NCBI GenBank assembly: GCA_013400115.1
Contig: VXBP01004363.1
Location: forward strand, 248,001 to 312,000
Origin: Rhinopomastus cyanomelas
Lineage: Eukaryota > Chordata > Aves > Bucerotiformes > Rhinopomastidae
Direction: 5' to 3'
Length of the DNA stretch: 64,000 nucleotides
The position numbers and the translations under genes are program-made. Below the pieces are notes generated by a model that worked only from the letters and a program-made list of their open reading frames with translations, had not been told where the DNA came from and did not search any database. Positions 45,878 to 58,207 of the stretch are shown here, one piece after another; the first letter of the stretch is position 1; every line of letters starts with the position of its first letter.

Positions 45878-47528
45878 ATAAGGTCAGTGGTTGTTGTGTT
45901 CACCTACTCAGCCACTGACCATGTTGTAGCATTAGCCTATTTCTTTGAGCCCGTCCAAACCCTCTGCAGCCATACAGCCAGCAGCAAAGCACAGTGCTGT
46001 GGGTCAAAGTGGCACTTGTGTGAAAAAAAAAAAGTAGTGTCTTTGACCTTCTAATGAAATCACCTACTGAATTTAGGAGGTTGTAGCTGGCAACATTGGG
46101 TATTTAGCATGAAAAAGCTGAAGGATGTAGAAGTGGTGAAGAAAAACTGCTGTAACAAAACTGTGGAGGCCTCCTGACAGCTGCCAGCTGAAAAACCAGT
46201 TTAATCACTGGAAATCATCTGCTGGCTGTAAATACCAGACACAAAATTTGGATTATCTTGTAAACAACACCAGCATTGCATTTAAACAATGTGCTTTCCA
46301 TGAAAGGCATGAGTCACTTCAGATCTGCTGTGTGAGGCTTTCCTGTTACAGGATTCATGACTGTTGGTGCTGGTGTTTGACTCTTGCTCTATAAATTCTT
46401 GCAGTGCAACAGGCTGAAGATGGTGAATGAGATATAGATAAGAGCACTCAGCAACAGATGGTAAAGTATCACTCGTCCAGTGTTTGGGACACCATTTTAA
46501 ACAGATAGCTATTGGAATGCTCTCATCACAAATTCTCTTCAGACTGGAGGCAATAAGGATGATGATATCCATGTTTCCTTTTTTTAATATCAAGACAGCC
46601 ACCACAAGTATAGACACTTCAGGCAGTGAGCTGAGCACTCCGATTTCACCCTAGGACAGCGAGAGGCCACCTGGTTTTCATTAAGACCAGAGCTCTGTCT
46701 TAGCATATGCTTGAGCACAGCAACTCCATTTCCACCAGACCAGTCCTTCAAAAGATTATTATAATTGCCTATTCCTTTGTTACTGACTTGAGGATGAATG
46801 TGTTGTGATATTTTGAACTCATGGCATGTGGTTTAATGTGTGGAAGCTGTTGTGTACAATGTGCAACAACACTTGGTTGTTGCTCTAGCCTGGTTGTGCT
46901 CACTAGAAGCTGTGGATTGCCTACAGAGCTATTGCCACAGTCTGCCTCTGGAGTTGGTGAAGTACTTTTTCATCTTACCTGCTTTATATTCACTCTTTGT
47001 ACAAATTCTATTTATTCAGGCACCATGCAGAGATAAAACAGTTTGTACCCCGAGAACTATTCTGAATCTCATGTGTAGGGTTTCCGGCCCTGTTTAATTT
47101 TGAGTTAAGGAAGCTTAGATATTCATTTAAGAAGGTAATTCAGCAGTTGAGGCAAGATGATGATCGTTTCTCTAATTTTGTGGCAAAATGACTTCATTTT
47201 ATTTCTTTGTTATACACAACAGAATACTGAGAAAAGAAAGGTGTCATTTTGCCACTATAATATTTCTGTGCAGTAGTCACACCTTGAGCCTGTAGTTCTG
47301 GTCCACACATATCAAGAGAAATGTAAAGGCACAAGAAAATAAATGTACAAAGGATCCAAGGCATGCAGAAACTGCCATAGAATAAAAGACTAGAAAGTCT
47401 GGACTGTTTTGTTTGAAGCAGAGAAGACTGAGAGAAAGCATCACCCAGAAAATCATGCAGGTGATGGGTACGTTGAATGCAGACCTGTCGATCACCAAAT
47501 CCCGCAGTACATAAAGCTGCAGACAACA
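45878..47528. other. unique non-coding stretch
   Basis: The 118-codon minus-strand frame at 46282-46638 has no recognisable family. No repeat is seen. Confidence 0.4.
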
Positions 47529-47826
47529 GAGGATGGAGCCAGGCTCTTCTCAGTTTCATTTAGTGATAGAAAAAGGGGCAATGGGAGGGAGCTGGAACAT
47601 AGGAGATTCCACATCAATAAAAGAAGGAAATTCTTCACTGTGAGGGTGACAAAGCACTGGAATGGGCTGCCCAGGGGGGTTGTGGAGTCTCCTTCTTTTG
47701 AGATGTTTAAAACCCTCCTGAACGTGTTCCTGTGCAACTTGATTTAGGGGATCCTGCTGTGGCAGGGGGATTGGACTAGATGATCTTTCACCATCCCTTC
47801 GAATCCCTAATGTTCTGTGATTCTGT
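47529..47826 (+). mobile_element. CR1 class A 3' end
   Basis: GAGGATGGAGCCAGGCTCTT begins it. The coding part is open through LFSVSFSDRKRGNGRELEHR, FFTVRVTKHWNGLPRGVVES and FEMFKTLLNVFLCNLI, ending at the natural stop. UTR and tail follow to 47826. Closed upstream by truncation. Confidence 0.94.
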
Positions 47827-47827
47827 T

Positions 47828-47859
47828 TCCAGCTGAAACTGTTCTATGATTATATGATC
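47828..47859 (+). mobile_element. CR1 class C tip directly after class A copy
   Basis: CCAGCTGAAACTGTTCTATG followed by ATTATATGATCC is the last 30 bases of a class C end. It begins right after the tail of the class A copy. Confidence 0.75.
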
Positions 47860-49005
47860 CAACCTGTGAGATTTAATTTTTCCTCACTAATATTTTATCT
47901 CTTTTTATCTGTAATCCCCTAAACTCATTATTCCACTCTCAGAAAAACTAGCTAGATAAATGGGAAAGGATTTTTTCGGTGAAAGTGATTCTAGACTGTT
48001 TCATTCTGTCTGTTTTTTCATGTATTTGTTTTTTAAGAATAGAGCAATTCTTCTTTGGCACTGGACACTGGCTTTTCCTGTATCTGTCCAGGTAATGGGA
48101 TTCTTCCTTGCCACCAGGTAGAATTGTGCCAAAAAATTTGCTAGGGGACATAGTTATGATTTTGGAAGCTGCAAGACTTCTATTGACGTGAGGTGTCATT
48201 TGAAGCACCTTTGGTTTATAATGAACTCCTTGACTAAATCTTCTTTAATTCTTCCCTCTCCATGTTCTTAGCAAATTCCTGGCAATAGCAGTGACTGACA
48301 TATTACTGAAGACAGAAAAATTTGGACATAATGAGAATTTAGTTCATTTGTCATACCCTTCCACCGAAGACTTGTCTATACTTACTGCCTGTTCTGAAGA
48401 TGCATTTTAACTATTCCTGTTCTTGTTCTGAAGAATTTACTCTTTAGCTTTGATAATCAATGTGCAATTTGCACTTTGCAATTATATTAAAGGGCTCATA
48501 ATTTTTTCAAACTAATGGTGTTTCTACCTGCATTAGCAAAATTGCTGCTTCCCAATTTAGCTTCTTAATATTAAGGCATAAATCAGGAGATGTTACAATT
48601 CACAAAGCGTTCAGATCCCCGATGCACTTTTCTGTTGCTCTCCATGCATTCTTTTCCTCCCATTCCTTCATCTAGTAGTTTTCTCCCTGATAATTGCTGT
48701 TTAGACATCAGCACCATGCCTGAATGTTAACTTAGATATGCCTAGTTTGGCATTTGGTTTATGACTCCCAGCTTTCACAGATAGTGAATTTATTTCCTAG
48801 GTTTTCAAAAGATGGGTCAAAACTAACTTTAATGCTGCAGAAAGAAAATACAAGTGGATTTGGGTCAGAAAAATGCCTGTACTAGGTCTATGACAAGCAT
48901 TTAAAAAATGAGAGCAGGGACAGGACTGCTTACTTAACTTCAGACTTTGTATATTGTCTGCATAATAAGCATCTTTCTTCTAACAAAAAAGCCCACAAAA
49001 TAATG
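47860..49005. other. unique non-coding stretch
   Basis: No feature is recognised. Confidence 0.4.
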
Positions 49006-49466
49006 TTGAAAAGAGTCCAACAGAGGGCTATGAGGATGATAAAGGTATTTGCACATCTGTCCTGTGAGGAAAGGGTGAGAGAACTGGAGTTGTTTAGTCT
49101 GGAGAAGGGAAGGCTGAGAGGGATCTCATTAAAGTCTGTAAATACCTGAGGGGTGGGTGTCGAAAACAAGGGGCTGGTCTCTTTTCAGTGGTACCCAGTA
49201 ATAAGACAGGGAATAATGGGGATAAGACAGAACATGGGAAGTTCCACCTCAACATGAAAAGAAACGTCTTCACCATGAGGGTGACAGAGCCCTGGCACAG
49301 GCTGCCCAGAGAGGTTGTGGAGCCTCCTGCTCTGGAGACTTTCAAACCTATCTGGATGTAGCCCTGTGTGACCTAACTTGGGTGATCCTGCTCTGCTGGG
49401 GGGGTTGGACTAGATCTCTGGTAGACCCTTCCAACCCCTGATATTCTGTGACTCTATGATACTATA
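49006..49466 (+). mobile_element. CR1 copy, class A relative
   Basis: Begins AAAAGAGTCCAACAGAGGGC in the VQRRA region, passes GTTGTTTAGTCTGGAGAAGG and GAGGGTGACAGAGCCCTGG, and ends with GGGGGGTTGGACTAGATCTC and a short tail. A sub-type of class A by its UTR. Confidence 0.92.
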
Positions 49467-52307
49467 TGCGTGTGCAATAAAATACTATGATGTAACAAGA
49501 TTATGATGTGATTTTGCCAGCAATGGCCTTCTGTTGAAGGAATGACAGTAGTTAAAGGGAGATCAAAACTTTTCATCATTTTTCAAGCCAATAAAGTTAT
49601 AGCTTGGAGAGAAAATAAAAATGCAGATAAGAGAATAGAAGGCAGAATAAACTAATGTAGATAAATTCAAAATCAGTAGTTCTACAAATACAGACTGTAA
49701 AACATAGACATGTATTTTAATGGGTGAGAAAAAATGTCATTACCATATGTAGCTGCTTTTCTCCTTTGCATTCCTTTCTCTTTTGGGCAAGGAGTTTTCC
49801 TTGGGAAACCCCATGAGTGCTTAGTGGATTGCAAGTATCTCCAGCTTGGTGCTGTCAAGGCACAGCCAGGCTTTGCTTTCTGTACTGAGAGAAATGCAGT
49901 CTCTCCTGCTCCCTTCTTCGCTGTGTTGTGGCAGCACCAAGACATAAGAGGACTGTTTGGGAATTTCCCTGTAACAAAGAAAACACATCTTCCATAGGCA
50001 ATCCTTTATCACAAGTTATCTGAATATTGTACTGTTTATTTTATACCAGAAGGAGTATGATGAGAAGCTAATGAATGATCATGACTTCCTTTCCTGCCTC
50101 CCAGTAATTTTCATTAATGGAAAGTGTTTCTTGGGATAATTTTTATTGCATCAAAGTGCTAAACTATACAGGTTTCTCAAGCTAAGGTTTAGGACCAAAA
50201 GAAAGAAAACTACAGTGTTAGAGTATTACAAAAATAAAACATTCTCTGCCTTCATTCCAAGGCTTTTCTGTCTTAGCTACCAATCTCAAAACATGGCAGC
50301 TATGTGAAGAATATCATGTTTCCTCTTTGGAGGGGAAAGAGAAACAAAGCACCTATCCTTCTTTACTGTCTGAAATACTAATCCAAAACTGTGCCTCCAA
50401 AAAGGTATGTGCACGCTTGGGCCTTAGAAAATCCCTGCAAGGTGTCAGCCATATATTTGGAATCAAGCTCCAAGTTGGGACGTGTATACATGTACCCTTA
50501 CGGATCTCAGGGTTCTCTGCCCAGAACTGCATGAAACCCAAGCCCAAGAGACCACTTCCTTCTTTTTCCAGGTGATCCTGCCCTTGTGTTAGTTTCTTGC
50601 TCCAACTGAGCAGCATTGGTCCTGTCCTTGAGGCAGAGAGAAAAGCAGTGCATGGAATAGAATAATTTCCTATCCCATCTGTTCTATTTGGTGCATAATA
50701 TTAACCTATTGTGACCTGACAGCTTTACGTGATTTGGGACGGATAAATAAATTGATGACCTTTGAGTACAAGCTCAAAGGCTGAATATCATATACACGGC
50801 AAGACTGGACTTGGTTGCATAGGTGAAGTAAAGCATGGTAATTAAAATTATGGCATCCTACTGAAAGACACGGCTCTATCACAAAGTTCAGACAAGGACT
50901 TGCAAGCAGGGAACCAGAAGGGTTAGGTAGTGCTGCTCCTTAGCTTGGTAAATTGACAATGTTTCTGGAAAAGGATGAATATGTTATCATTCTGAAGTGT
51001 GAAATAGTCTCAGGTCATACAAATGATTGCCTCTTTGCAGCCACTGAGAGAAGCAGCAATTGAATTGTCCATTTCAAGGGGTATGTAGGCTCACTCAACA
51101 CCATTGATAGCTGTAAGATTGTGCACATGATCCAACCTCTCATGTAAAAGAATGTATTTGTGCATCCTGAACCTGTAGAAGGGTATAGAAAGGCAAAACT
51201 GGTCATGGAGCAGGTCATTTGTTCATTGTCTCTTCTATACAGGGCACAGAAAAGGGTCTTTGGCTCCCTGATGTTCCTTATTTTTAAGATCTGAAGTTCC
51301 TTGATTTCTGTACTGCTTATCTCAGAGGAGACCAAATGAACTTTTCTTGCAGATGAACCCCAACCCACGTTTGTCCTCTGAGTAGGCTATGATCTGTAAG
51401 CAAGAGTGGGAGGCTGTATGACTAACCTCGTTTCCTTCTGTTGGAAATATTCTGTCTCAGTGACCTGTATAAAAACAGGCACTGAGTCCAATTACAGTGG
51501 ACTATAGCAAAAAACAGCAAACACACCCTGCCAGCTGAGTGGTTATGTAGGGCAAAACAGTGTGGCAACCCAGTGACTGCAATATGCTCAACCAAATGTA
51601 GATCATACATTGTACACACAAGCAGGGGTTACATACTGTGGTCAGCTACCCTGGACTTACCTGTTGTCTTACTGGTCTGAGCTGTTGTAAATTCTTTTAC
51701 CCATCCATGCACACTGTCAAAACGTGCTGCCTGGGGAGCTCATCACTACCATGCTGTTTAAAGATGGAGTTTTAAATTGTTTCTTCTCTCCATCTTCATT
51801 TATTCAGTCCCATTCTGTACTACTTTTGGAGCCTAGTCATGAGCAGAGTGATACATATTAAAACTATTATTGCTGCAGTGTTGCAAAAGCTGTGTCTATC
51901 AGCCAAAGTGAATTGCTAGAGCTATCTTACGATTTCAGCTACAGCTATTTTCATACAATTAAAGAATGTACACAGCATAACTATATGACTGACTAGGTTT
52001 ACTCTCTCTCATCCATAATGGGGAACAAAACTCTATCGTCATCATCCACATACACACTCAACAGTCTGCATGACAAGCTTGTTATGAATGTAGTACAATA
52101 ACCACTCCAGGGCAGGATTACTTTAGGTTTTCATTCCTGCATGCTTCTGACAACAACAAACATCCAACAGTGATAGATAACTGAATAGCAGAGATACTTT
52201 AATCGGTTGTGAGAATGTTTTCCAACAGAATTTTTTAAAGATTTATTATTTTTTAACTACTGCTGCCAAATATTTATTGATGTTATTCCCCTATTCTATA
52301 TACAGGG
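49467..52307. other. long unique stretch, no feature recognised
   Basis: A repeat-poor block of nearly 3 kb. Open frames up to 117 codons (51015-51368, minus) have no family features, and no pair of good splice sites around an open interval was found. Confidence 0.4.
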
Positions 52308-52673
52308 AGAACTGGGGTTGTTTAGTCTGGCCGAGAGGAGAACTCATTGCTCTCTACAGCTACCTAAAAGGAGGTTGTAGCAAGGCTGGTGCTGGTGTCT
52401 TTTCTCAAATTACTAATGAGAGGATGAGAGGAAATGTCCTCAAGTTGCAACAGGGGAGGTTTAGATTGGATCTTAGGAAGAAGTTCTTTCCTGAGAGAGT
52501 GATTGGGCACTGGAACAGGCTGCGCAGGGAGTCACCGTCCTTAGAGGTGTTTAAAAACCGAGTAGCTAGAGCACTTGAGGCCATGGTGTAGGGGTTAGGG
52601 AGATGTTGGGATGAGGGCTGGGTTTGATGATCCTGGAGGCCCTTTCCAGTAATGGTGACTCTATGATTCTATA
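52308..52673 (+). mobile_element. CR1 class C copy
   Basis: Starts GAGAACTGGGGTTGTTTAGT, and the translation LFSQITNERMRGNVLKLQQG and GHWNRLRRESPSLEVFKNRV is readable in one frame to the stop near 52591. It ends with CCTGGAGGCCCTTTCCAGTA and octamers. Confidence 0.93.
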
Positions 52674-53144
52674 TGCATTCAACTTGGATGTGATGGGAAA
52701 TATATTACAAGTTGCAGTATTGGTTCTAACTTGTTATAAAGCTATTCTTTCCACTATCAGCTAATAATTTCTTTTGATTTTGTCAAACTGTCACCCTTCA
52801 TGACACTTCAAGCCGGGATTTTTGTTCTTTTTGAGAGAAAGTTCAAAGACTTGTCAGGTTTTTCTGAGAGTAACAACTTGTTATTTGCACAATTTAAAGT
52901 AAAATCAAGTAAAATTAAATAACTGTCATATTCCAGTATACACTTCAGAAGGCTTTTTATCAAGATTTTTATTCACATTTGACAAAGAAACATTAGTTGT
53001 TTCCTGTTCCTTTCAGTATTCTCACAGAACTAGAAGCAAATCATAAGCATTGAAAATAATTCTGTACTGAAATATGTAGATTTTAATATCTGTCTATGCC
53101 TGGAGTATATAGTTTAAACTAACTTCAGTTACATCAGCCTAGAC

Positions 53145-53568
53145 AGTAGGTCTTATGAGGAATGGCTGAGAGAGGTGGTTCTGTTCAGCCAGAGGAAGAG
53201 AAGGCTGAGGGGAGATCTCGTTGCCCTCTACAACTACATGAAAGAGCACTGTAGAAAGGTGGGTGCTGGTGTCTTCTCACAGGTCATTAGTGACAGAACA
53301 AGAGAGAAGGGCCTCAAGCTGCTCCACAGGAAGATTAGGCTGGACATTAGGAAAAGTGTTTTCATAGAAAGAGCACTCAGACACTGGAACAGGCTGCCCA
53401 GGAAGGGAGTTGGGTCACCGTCCCTGGAGGTGTTAAACGTAACGTCATTTAATGTGGTGCTGAGAGATCTGGTCAAGTGGTGGACTTTGTAGAGTAGGGT
53501 TATTGTTTGGACTTTATGATCTCCAGGGTTTTTTCCAACCTGAATGATTCTAGGATTGTTCTACGATT
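53145..53568 (+). mobile_element. CR1 class C copy
   Basis: Starts in the GGTCTTATGAGGAATGGCTG region; one frame reads VLFSQRKRRLRGDLVALYNY, CRKVGAGVFSQVISDRTREK and LRHWNRLPRKGVGSPSLEVL. A small change near 53437 disturbs the last residues. The tail is short (GATTCTAGGATTGTTC). Confidence 0.93.
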
Positions 53569-54238
53569 GGCAGCTGATGTGTAAGGAAAAAGGCAGTTCT
53601 GAACAACCACACACTGAAGCACACATGGCAGCGACCAGCCATAATCCTGTAATGCAGGAAGAAGAAATAAAGCTGCCATGAAGATGGGCAGAGAGGAAGG
53701 ATAAATGGAACTACAGAGGGTTAGAGAAAAGTCTGCTTTGGGAAGACCCAAAGAACAAGCAGAAAGAAGGAGTCTCGAAGGAATGGAGACTGACATGGGA
53801 TCTTGTGTTCACCAGAACAGCCTGTGCGACTGGCTGAGGCAGATTTGCAGAGGGGAGAAATACCAGCTCTGTGTGTAATTGCAGAGCACATGGGAATGAT
53901 GCAGCAAGGTCACTCAGCCAAATTCAATTCTGCCTATTTGTATCTCACACATTCCTAACTATCAACAGACACTGTTTCATCAAAATAGGTTTAATTAATA
54001 ATTCTAGAATAAATTTGACACATCCTTATAATATCATCTTACTGTCCATTACAGACCAGTACAGGAGCTCAACCCTACAGGCGAGATTGATCTTCTAAAA
54101 GAATTATCATGCAATTTCTTAGAACAATATGTCCCCTGCAATAAAAAAATCACAAAAACCTTATTAGTTTTATAAACAAAGATGTGTGAGATAGCAAGTT
54201 AGATTTAGCAGTAATACAGAGATAGAAATATTTGGTTG

Positions 54239-54345
54239 GAATACTGCCTGTTGGAAAAGGACCTGTGGGTGTTGGTCGATAGCCAGTTGAAAAGGAGCCA
54301 GCAATGTGCCCAAGCTAAGAGGACCAACAACCACTCTGAAATTCA
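54239..54345 (+). mobile_element. internal CR1 fragment, both ends missing
   Basis: GACCTGTGGGTGTTGGTCGA and GAAAAGGAGCCAGCAATGTG correspond to the ORF2 stretch between RT motif C and the LGCIRRS block (LGVLVDNRL-type). There is no 3' tail, so it is a leftover after deletion. Confidence 0.7.
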
Positions 54346-54757
54346 TGGACTATCCACTTGGCAGAAAAAAACTAAACAGTTTTGCAAGAGTCCTGACATT
54401 TCTTTAAATTACAAGAGCAGCAAATCAGTACAAATTGGCAGAGAACGCTGTACAGTGGTTCTGCATCAAGCTGTGCTGTATCCTACAGTAGTCAGCACAA
54501 AAGCTGCAGAAACCTTTGCTAACAAGACTTTTCCCATTATGCAAGCTAACTGAATCCTCAGTGACCAGGGAACAGACATGCATAAGCTATGACATTTTCT
54601 GACAGCTCTGCGTCATTGTTTGCTTTTATTTAGGCCATTCTGTGTAACAGTTCAACTAGATAACTAAGTGGTGCAGTCTGTTTCTACACAATAGATAAAA
54701 ATAATCCCAAATGTAGAAAAAATCTGAGAAAGAGTGGCCTAAATCAGCAGAAATGGT

Positions 54758-55137
54758 CTACAACCTCCCTTCAGGTAGTTATGAGAGTGATAAGGTCCCC
54801 CCTGAGTCTTCTCTTCTGCAGGCCAAACAAACCCAGCTCCCTCAGCCTCTCCTCATCTGACTTTCCCTCCAGTTCCACCCCCAGCCTTGTTGCTCCTCTG
54901 GACTCACTCCAGCACCTCAATCTCTTCCTTGAAGTGAGTGGCCCAGAACTGGCCCCAGTTCTCAAGGTGAGGCCAAACCAGTACCTAGTACAGGGGGACA
55001 ATTATGTCCGAAGTTCTACTGGCCGCACTATTCCTGATACAAGCCAGGGTGTCATTGCCCTTTTGTGCCCCCTGAGCACCCTGCTGGCTCCTGTTCAGGT
55101 GATTGTCAACCAGTACTGCCAGGTCCCTCTCTGCCAG
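54758..55137 (-). mobile_element. inverted 5' half of a twin-primed CR1
   Basis: Read on the minus strand this is class B coding sequence from before the TGGCTTGTATCAGG point to the GAAGGGAGGTTGTAG block. It has no 3' tail of its own and abuts, head to head, the plus-strand class B 3' half. Inversion of the 5' half is the hallmark of twin priming by LINEs. Confidence 0.9.
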
Positions 55138-55373
55138 CTGCACTAGGGGAGGGTTAGGCTGGATGTTAGGAAGCCCATCCTTATTGAAAGGGGGATCAGA
55201 CCCCGGAATGGACTGCCCAGGGCAGTGGTGGAGGCCTCATCCCTGAATGTGTTTAAGAACACACTGGCTGTGGCCCTTACTGTCCTCGTTTGGCTGATGT
55301 AGTGATGTTAGATCATGGGCTGGGCTGGATGAGCTCAGAGGGCTTTTCCAGCCCCAATCATTCTGTGATTCTG
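55138..55373 (+). mobile_element. 3' half of the same twin-primed CR1, class B
   Basis: Starts CTGCACTAGGGGAGGGTTAG and ends GGCTTTTCCAGCCCCAATCA plus octamers. In element order it continues the inverted half with about 75 bases missing at the junction. Confidence 0.92.
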
Positions 55374-56267
55374 AGATGGAAAGAAATAAGTCTGTGTCTC
55401 TTGACTATGGCATTGTTTTCAGAAAATAAACAACTCAGTGTCCAGTTCCACAACATTAGGAGTGATCATTAACCAAAAAGAATTGAGTTTGCACATTAAA
55501 TATCACAATGAAATTCCAAGTGGAACTTATTGGATCAGCTATATTTGTTATCTAAAACAATATTTTCAAAACCATTCAGCAACTGGTGCTAATACCAAGT
55601 GTTTTGCTTCCTATCATATTTCCCCTAGCCTTCAGTGAATTCTTTTTCCAAACCTTATGTCCCAAAGGAAACACAGGGCTTCAGTTCAATTAAAATAAAT
55701 AATGGATGTGGAGTAATATGCCATGGAAAGCATTTCTGTCTGGCACAAAACACATGCTACCGTCAGATTCCCAAATGCAATCAATGAAATAAGTAGAACA
55801 GAATTAAGAGTGCTTCTCCACCTCTCAAAATCTTTAGCTTGCATATGGACTCAGAGGATCTCATTTCTCTTTATAGATCAGAAAGAGTCTGATTGGGTAT
55901 TTTACTGCAGTAGTGACAACAAGACCTATGCAGGACTGAAGCTTTCGTTTTCTACATCTACTCAAATAGGATCTACAAGTATTAAAGTCTTAGCAGCCAA
56001 GGTGACTAAGTTAATTATTTGTTTTCTTCAGTAGCTTGTCTGGCAACTGAGAATTTTCTTGAAGGCAACATTTGCGTTCTCATTTAAATGTGAAAATTAG
56101 ATCTCCCATCACAACTGCCCTGGAATGATTACTGAGTTATTAAGTAGAGAGTGTTGTTAATATGGCCTTCACAAAGCCTGAAGTATGCTCTTGCTCTTTT
56201 TCACTTCTGAAACATTACGAGGTGTGTGACTGCAGAGTTAGATCATAGGTGTGTGCTGTTGAGTCCA
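55374..56267. other. unique non-coding stretch
   Basis: No repeat is recognised; a 103-codon frame at 55723-56034 lacks family features. Confidence 0.4.
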
Positions 56268-56676
56268 ATTGTAATGGAGCACTTGCCTTATGAGAAGGGA
56301 TTGAGAGATCTGGCTCTTTGCAGAGAGGAGATTACAAAGGGACTTAATCCCTCGCTATAAATCCATGACGGCTGGGTGTCAAGAAGAAAGAGACAATCTC
56401 TTTTCACTTGCACCCTGTGATAGGACAAAGAGCAATGGGTGTCAGAGCATAGGAGGTTCCATCTCAACATGAGGAAGAACTTCTTTACTGTAAGGGTCAC
56501 AGAGCACTGGAGTGGGCTTCCCAGGGAGGTTGTGGAGTCTCTTTCTCTGGAGACTTTTAAGACTCTCTGAATGCATTTCTGTTTAACTCAACTTAGTTTT
56601 TATGGTTCTGTTTGAGCAGGGGAGTTGGACTTGATGGGCTTTGGAGATCCCTTTGAACCCCTAATTATCTGTGTGT
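56268..56676 (+). mobile_element. CR1 copy, class A relative, worn
   Basis: GTAATGGAGCACTTGCCTTA begins it; CAAGAAGAAAGAGACAATCT, CATAGGAGGTTCCATCTCAA and GAACTTCTTTACTGTAAGGG follow, and the 3' UTR reads AGTTGGACTTGATGGGCTTT. The tail is nearly gone. All frames are closed. Confidence 0.88.
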
Positions 56677-57666
56677 AATGAGTTGTTTGGGGTTTTTCTC
56701 TTTGGAAGCAGATTTAATATTTTAGTAATGTTTTAATATAATTGCACTTACCTGAAGTATTATCCTGTTGCCCTATTTTGTTTTTCACTTTTCTTATTAT
56801 TTTCTACATTTTTCAATTTCTCTCTTCCCATTATATTACAGATCCACACACTCCTTTCTACAGTTTCAACTTAATCACAGTTCAGAGACAAGATTATTCA
56901 CCTTTCTACTATATAAAGATACAAGATGTACACACTTACTAGCCTGGAAACCTCGTGTTGGATGATGCCTCAGATAGTTTTATGGTCTCTTTCCATACTC
57001 ATCCCAACACAGAGAGAAAGGAGTGCCAGCTGGTCTCCTGAAGTCCACTTTGAGAAGTTACATCAGCTAGCTTATGCTTCACCGTTTTTGTAATTACTCT
57101 GTGTTGGTTCCAGTCTCTGACTTCAAAAGTTAAATATTACTTAACTGTTTAGCTTTGGTTATACCAGTGTTGCCATCAGTCCAGTGTGAGGCCATTGGGC
57201 TGGAGAGTTTGTGAGCCAGAGCTCAATGCTTGAATGATGAAGGAGTACAAAAATGTCTGTGAGAGTTTTCATGGAAGAGGAAAATGTTCTCGGGAAAGCA
57301 CTGTGGATGATAACTTTGCTCTGTTGTGATCAGTTTCTTGGAGAGGAGAGAAGTCAATGTGCAGTTTGTGGTTTTTACTTGCTGGAGCTCTAAGACAATA
57401 CAGCACTTCCATAAGGAATTAGAAAGAAGAGTCATTCTAAAGCTAGATACAGACGGTATTACTGCAGGTAAAGGCAACAGAAGAACCCTTCTCAGCTTTG
57501 TTTTACCTTTTCAAAGGTTAAGAGTTATCTGTTTCTTTGGCGTTTGGGGGGGTTTTTTGCATACAAGTGGCAAGACTCGCTTTACCATTGATGTTTGATC
57601 ATATTAACAAGTCCTACTTCTATATAAGAAAATGCTAAATATCTTTTGATATTATATACCAAATTT
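56677..57666. other. unique AT-rich stretch
   Basis: No feature is recognised. Confidence 0.4.
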
Positions 57667-57990
57667 CACAGTATCACAGTAATGATAAGGTTGGAAAAGA
57701 CCTTAAAGATCATCCAGTCCAACCTAAATCCAAATAAACCCAGTAATCCTAACATCTAACATCCAGATCATGCCACTCAGCACCTCATCCAACCTAACCT
57801 TGAACACCTCCAGGGACGGTGACTCAACCACCTCTGTGCGCAGCCCATTCCAAAACCGGATCACTCTTTCAGTGAAAAATCTTTTCCTAATATCAAGTCT
57901 AAACCTCCCCTGATGGAGCTTAAGGCTATGACCCCTTGTCTTGTCTCCAGTAGCCAGGGAGAAAAGACCAACCCCTGCCTGACTACAACC
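57667..57990 (-). mobile_element. CR1 copy forming a chimera with 5S rRNA, minus strand
   Basis: Reversed tail CACAGTATCACAGTAATGAT, then GGTTGGAAAAGACCTTAAAG. The minus strand reads LFSLATGDKTRGHSLKLHQG, FRLDIRKRFFTERVIRFWNG and VVESPSLEVFKVRLDEVLSG in one frame. The CR1 part stops at the GTTGTAGTC point near 57990, and 24 bases later 5S rRNA sequence begins in the same sense. Confidence 0.93.
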
Positions 57991-58014
57991 ACCCCACCCC
58001 TGCTGAAGCAGGGT

Positions 58015-58085
58015 AAGCCTACAGTACCTGGTGTACCCAGACTGTCTCCCATCCAAGTACAAACGAGGCCCAACCCTACTTAGCT
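58015..58085 (-). pseudogene. 5S rRNA 3'-half pseudogene joined to CR1
   Basis: The minus strand reads AGCTAAGTAGGGTTGGGCC, then TACTTGGATGGGAGACAGTC, then TACTGTAGGCTT. This matches vertebrate 5S rRNA from about base 49 to its 3' end, with around 11 differences in 71 bases. The span covers the internal promoter (box A, intermediate element, box C) in worn form. The first 48 bases of 5S are absent and upstream DNA does not match them. The 5S 3' end points at the truncated 5' end of the CR1 copy, separated by a 24-base linker holding a 7-bp hairpin (CCCTGCT/AGCAGGG). It is not a functional rRNA gene. Confidence 0.88.
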
Positions 58086-58125
58086 AATCCAACATTCCAT
58101 CTCTATGTGTCTCCACCCATTCTTC

Positions 58126-58207
58126 TGGGCCTCTGCTGGCAAAGCAGACCACTAGATGATTTTTGAGGTTCCCTCCACCCTAAACCATTCTGTGACTCTA
58201 TGATTCC
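58126..58207 (+). mobile_element. CR1 3' tip, plus strand
   Basis: CACTAGATGATTTTTGAGGT, then CCATTCTGTGACTCTATGAT mark a CR1 3' end of about 80 bases, opposite in orientation to the copy at 57667. The two lie head to head on either side of the 5S piece. Confidence 0.8.

Noticed and set aside
46282..46638. 118-codon open frame, minus strand
   Set aside because: No family features or splice sites; considered chance.
57667..58207. The whole locus as one twin-primed CR1
   Set aside because: Both the minus copy and the plus tip have their own 3' tails, so they cannot be the two halves of one insertion.
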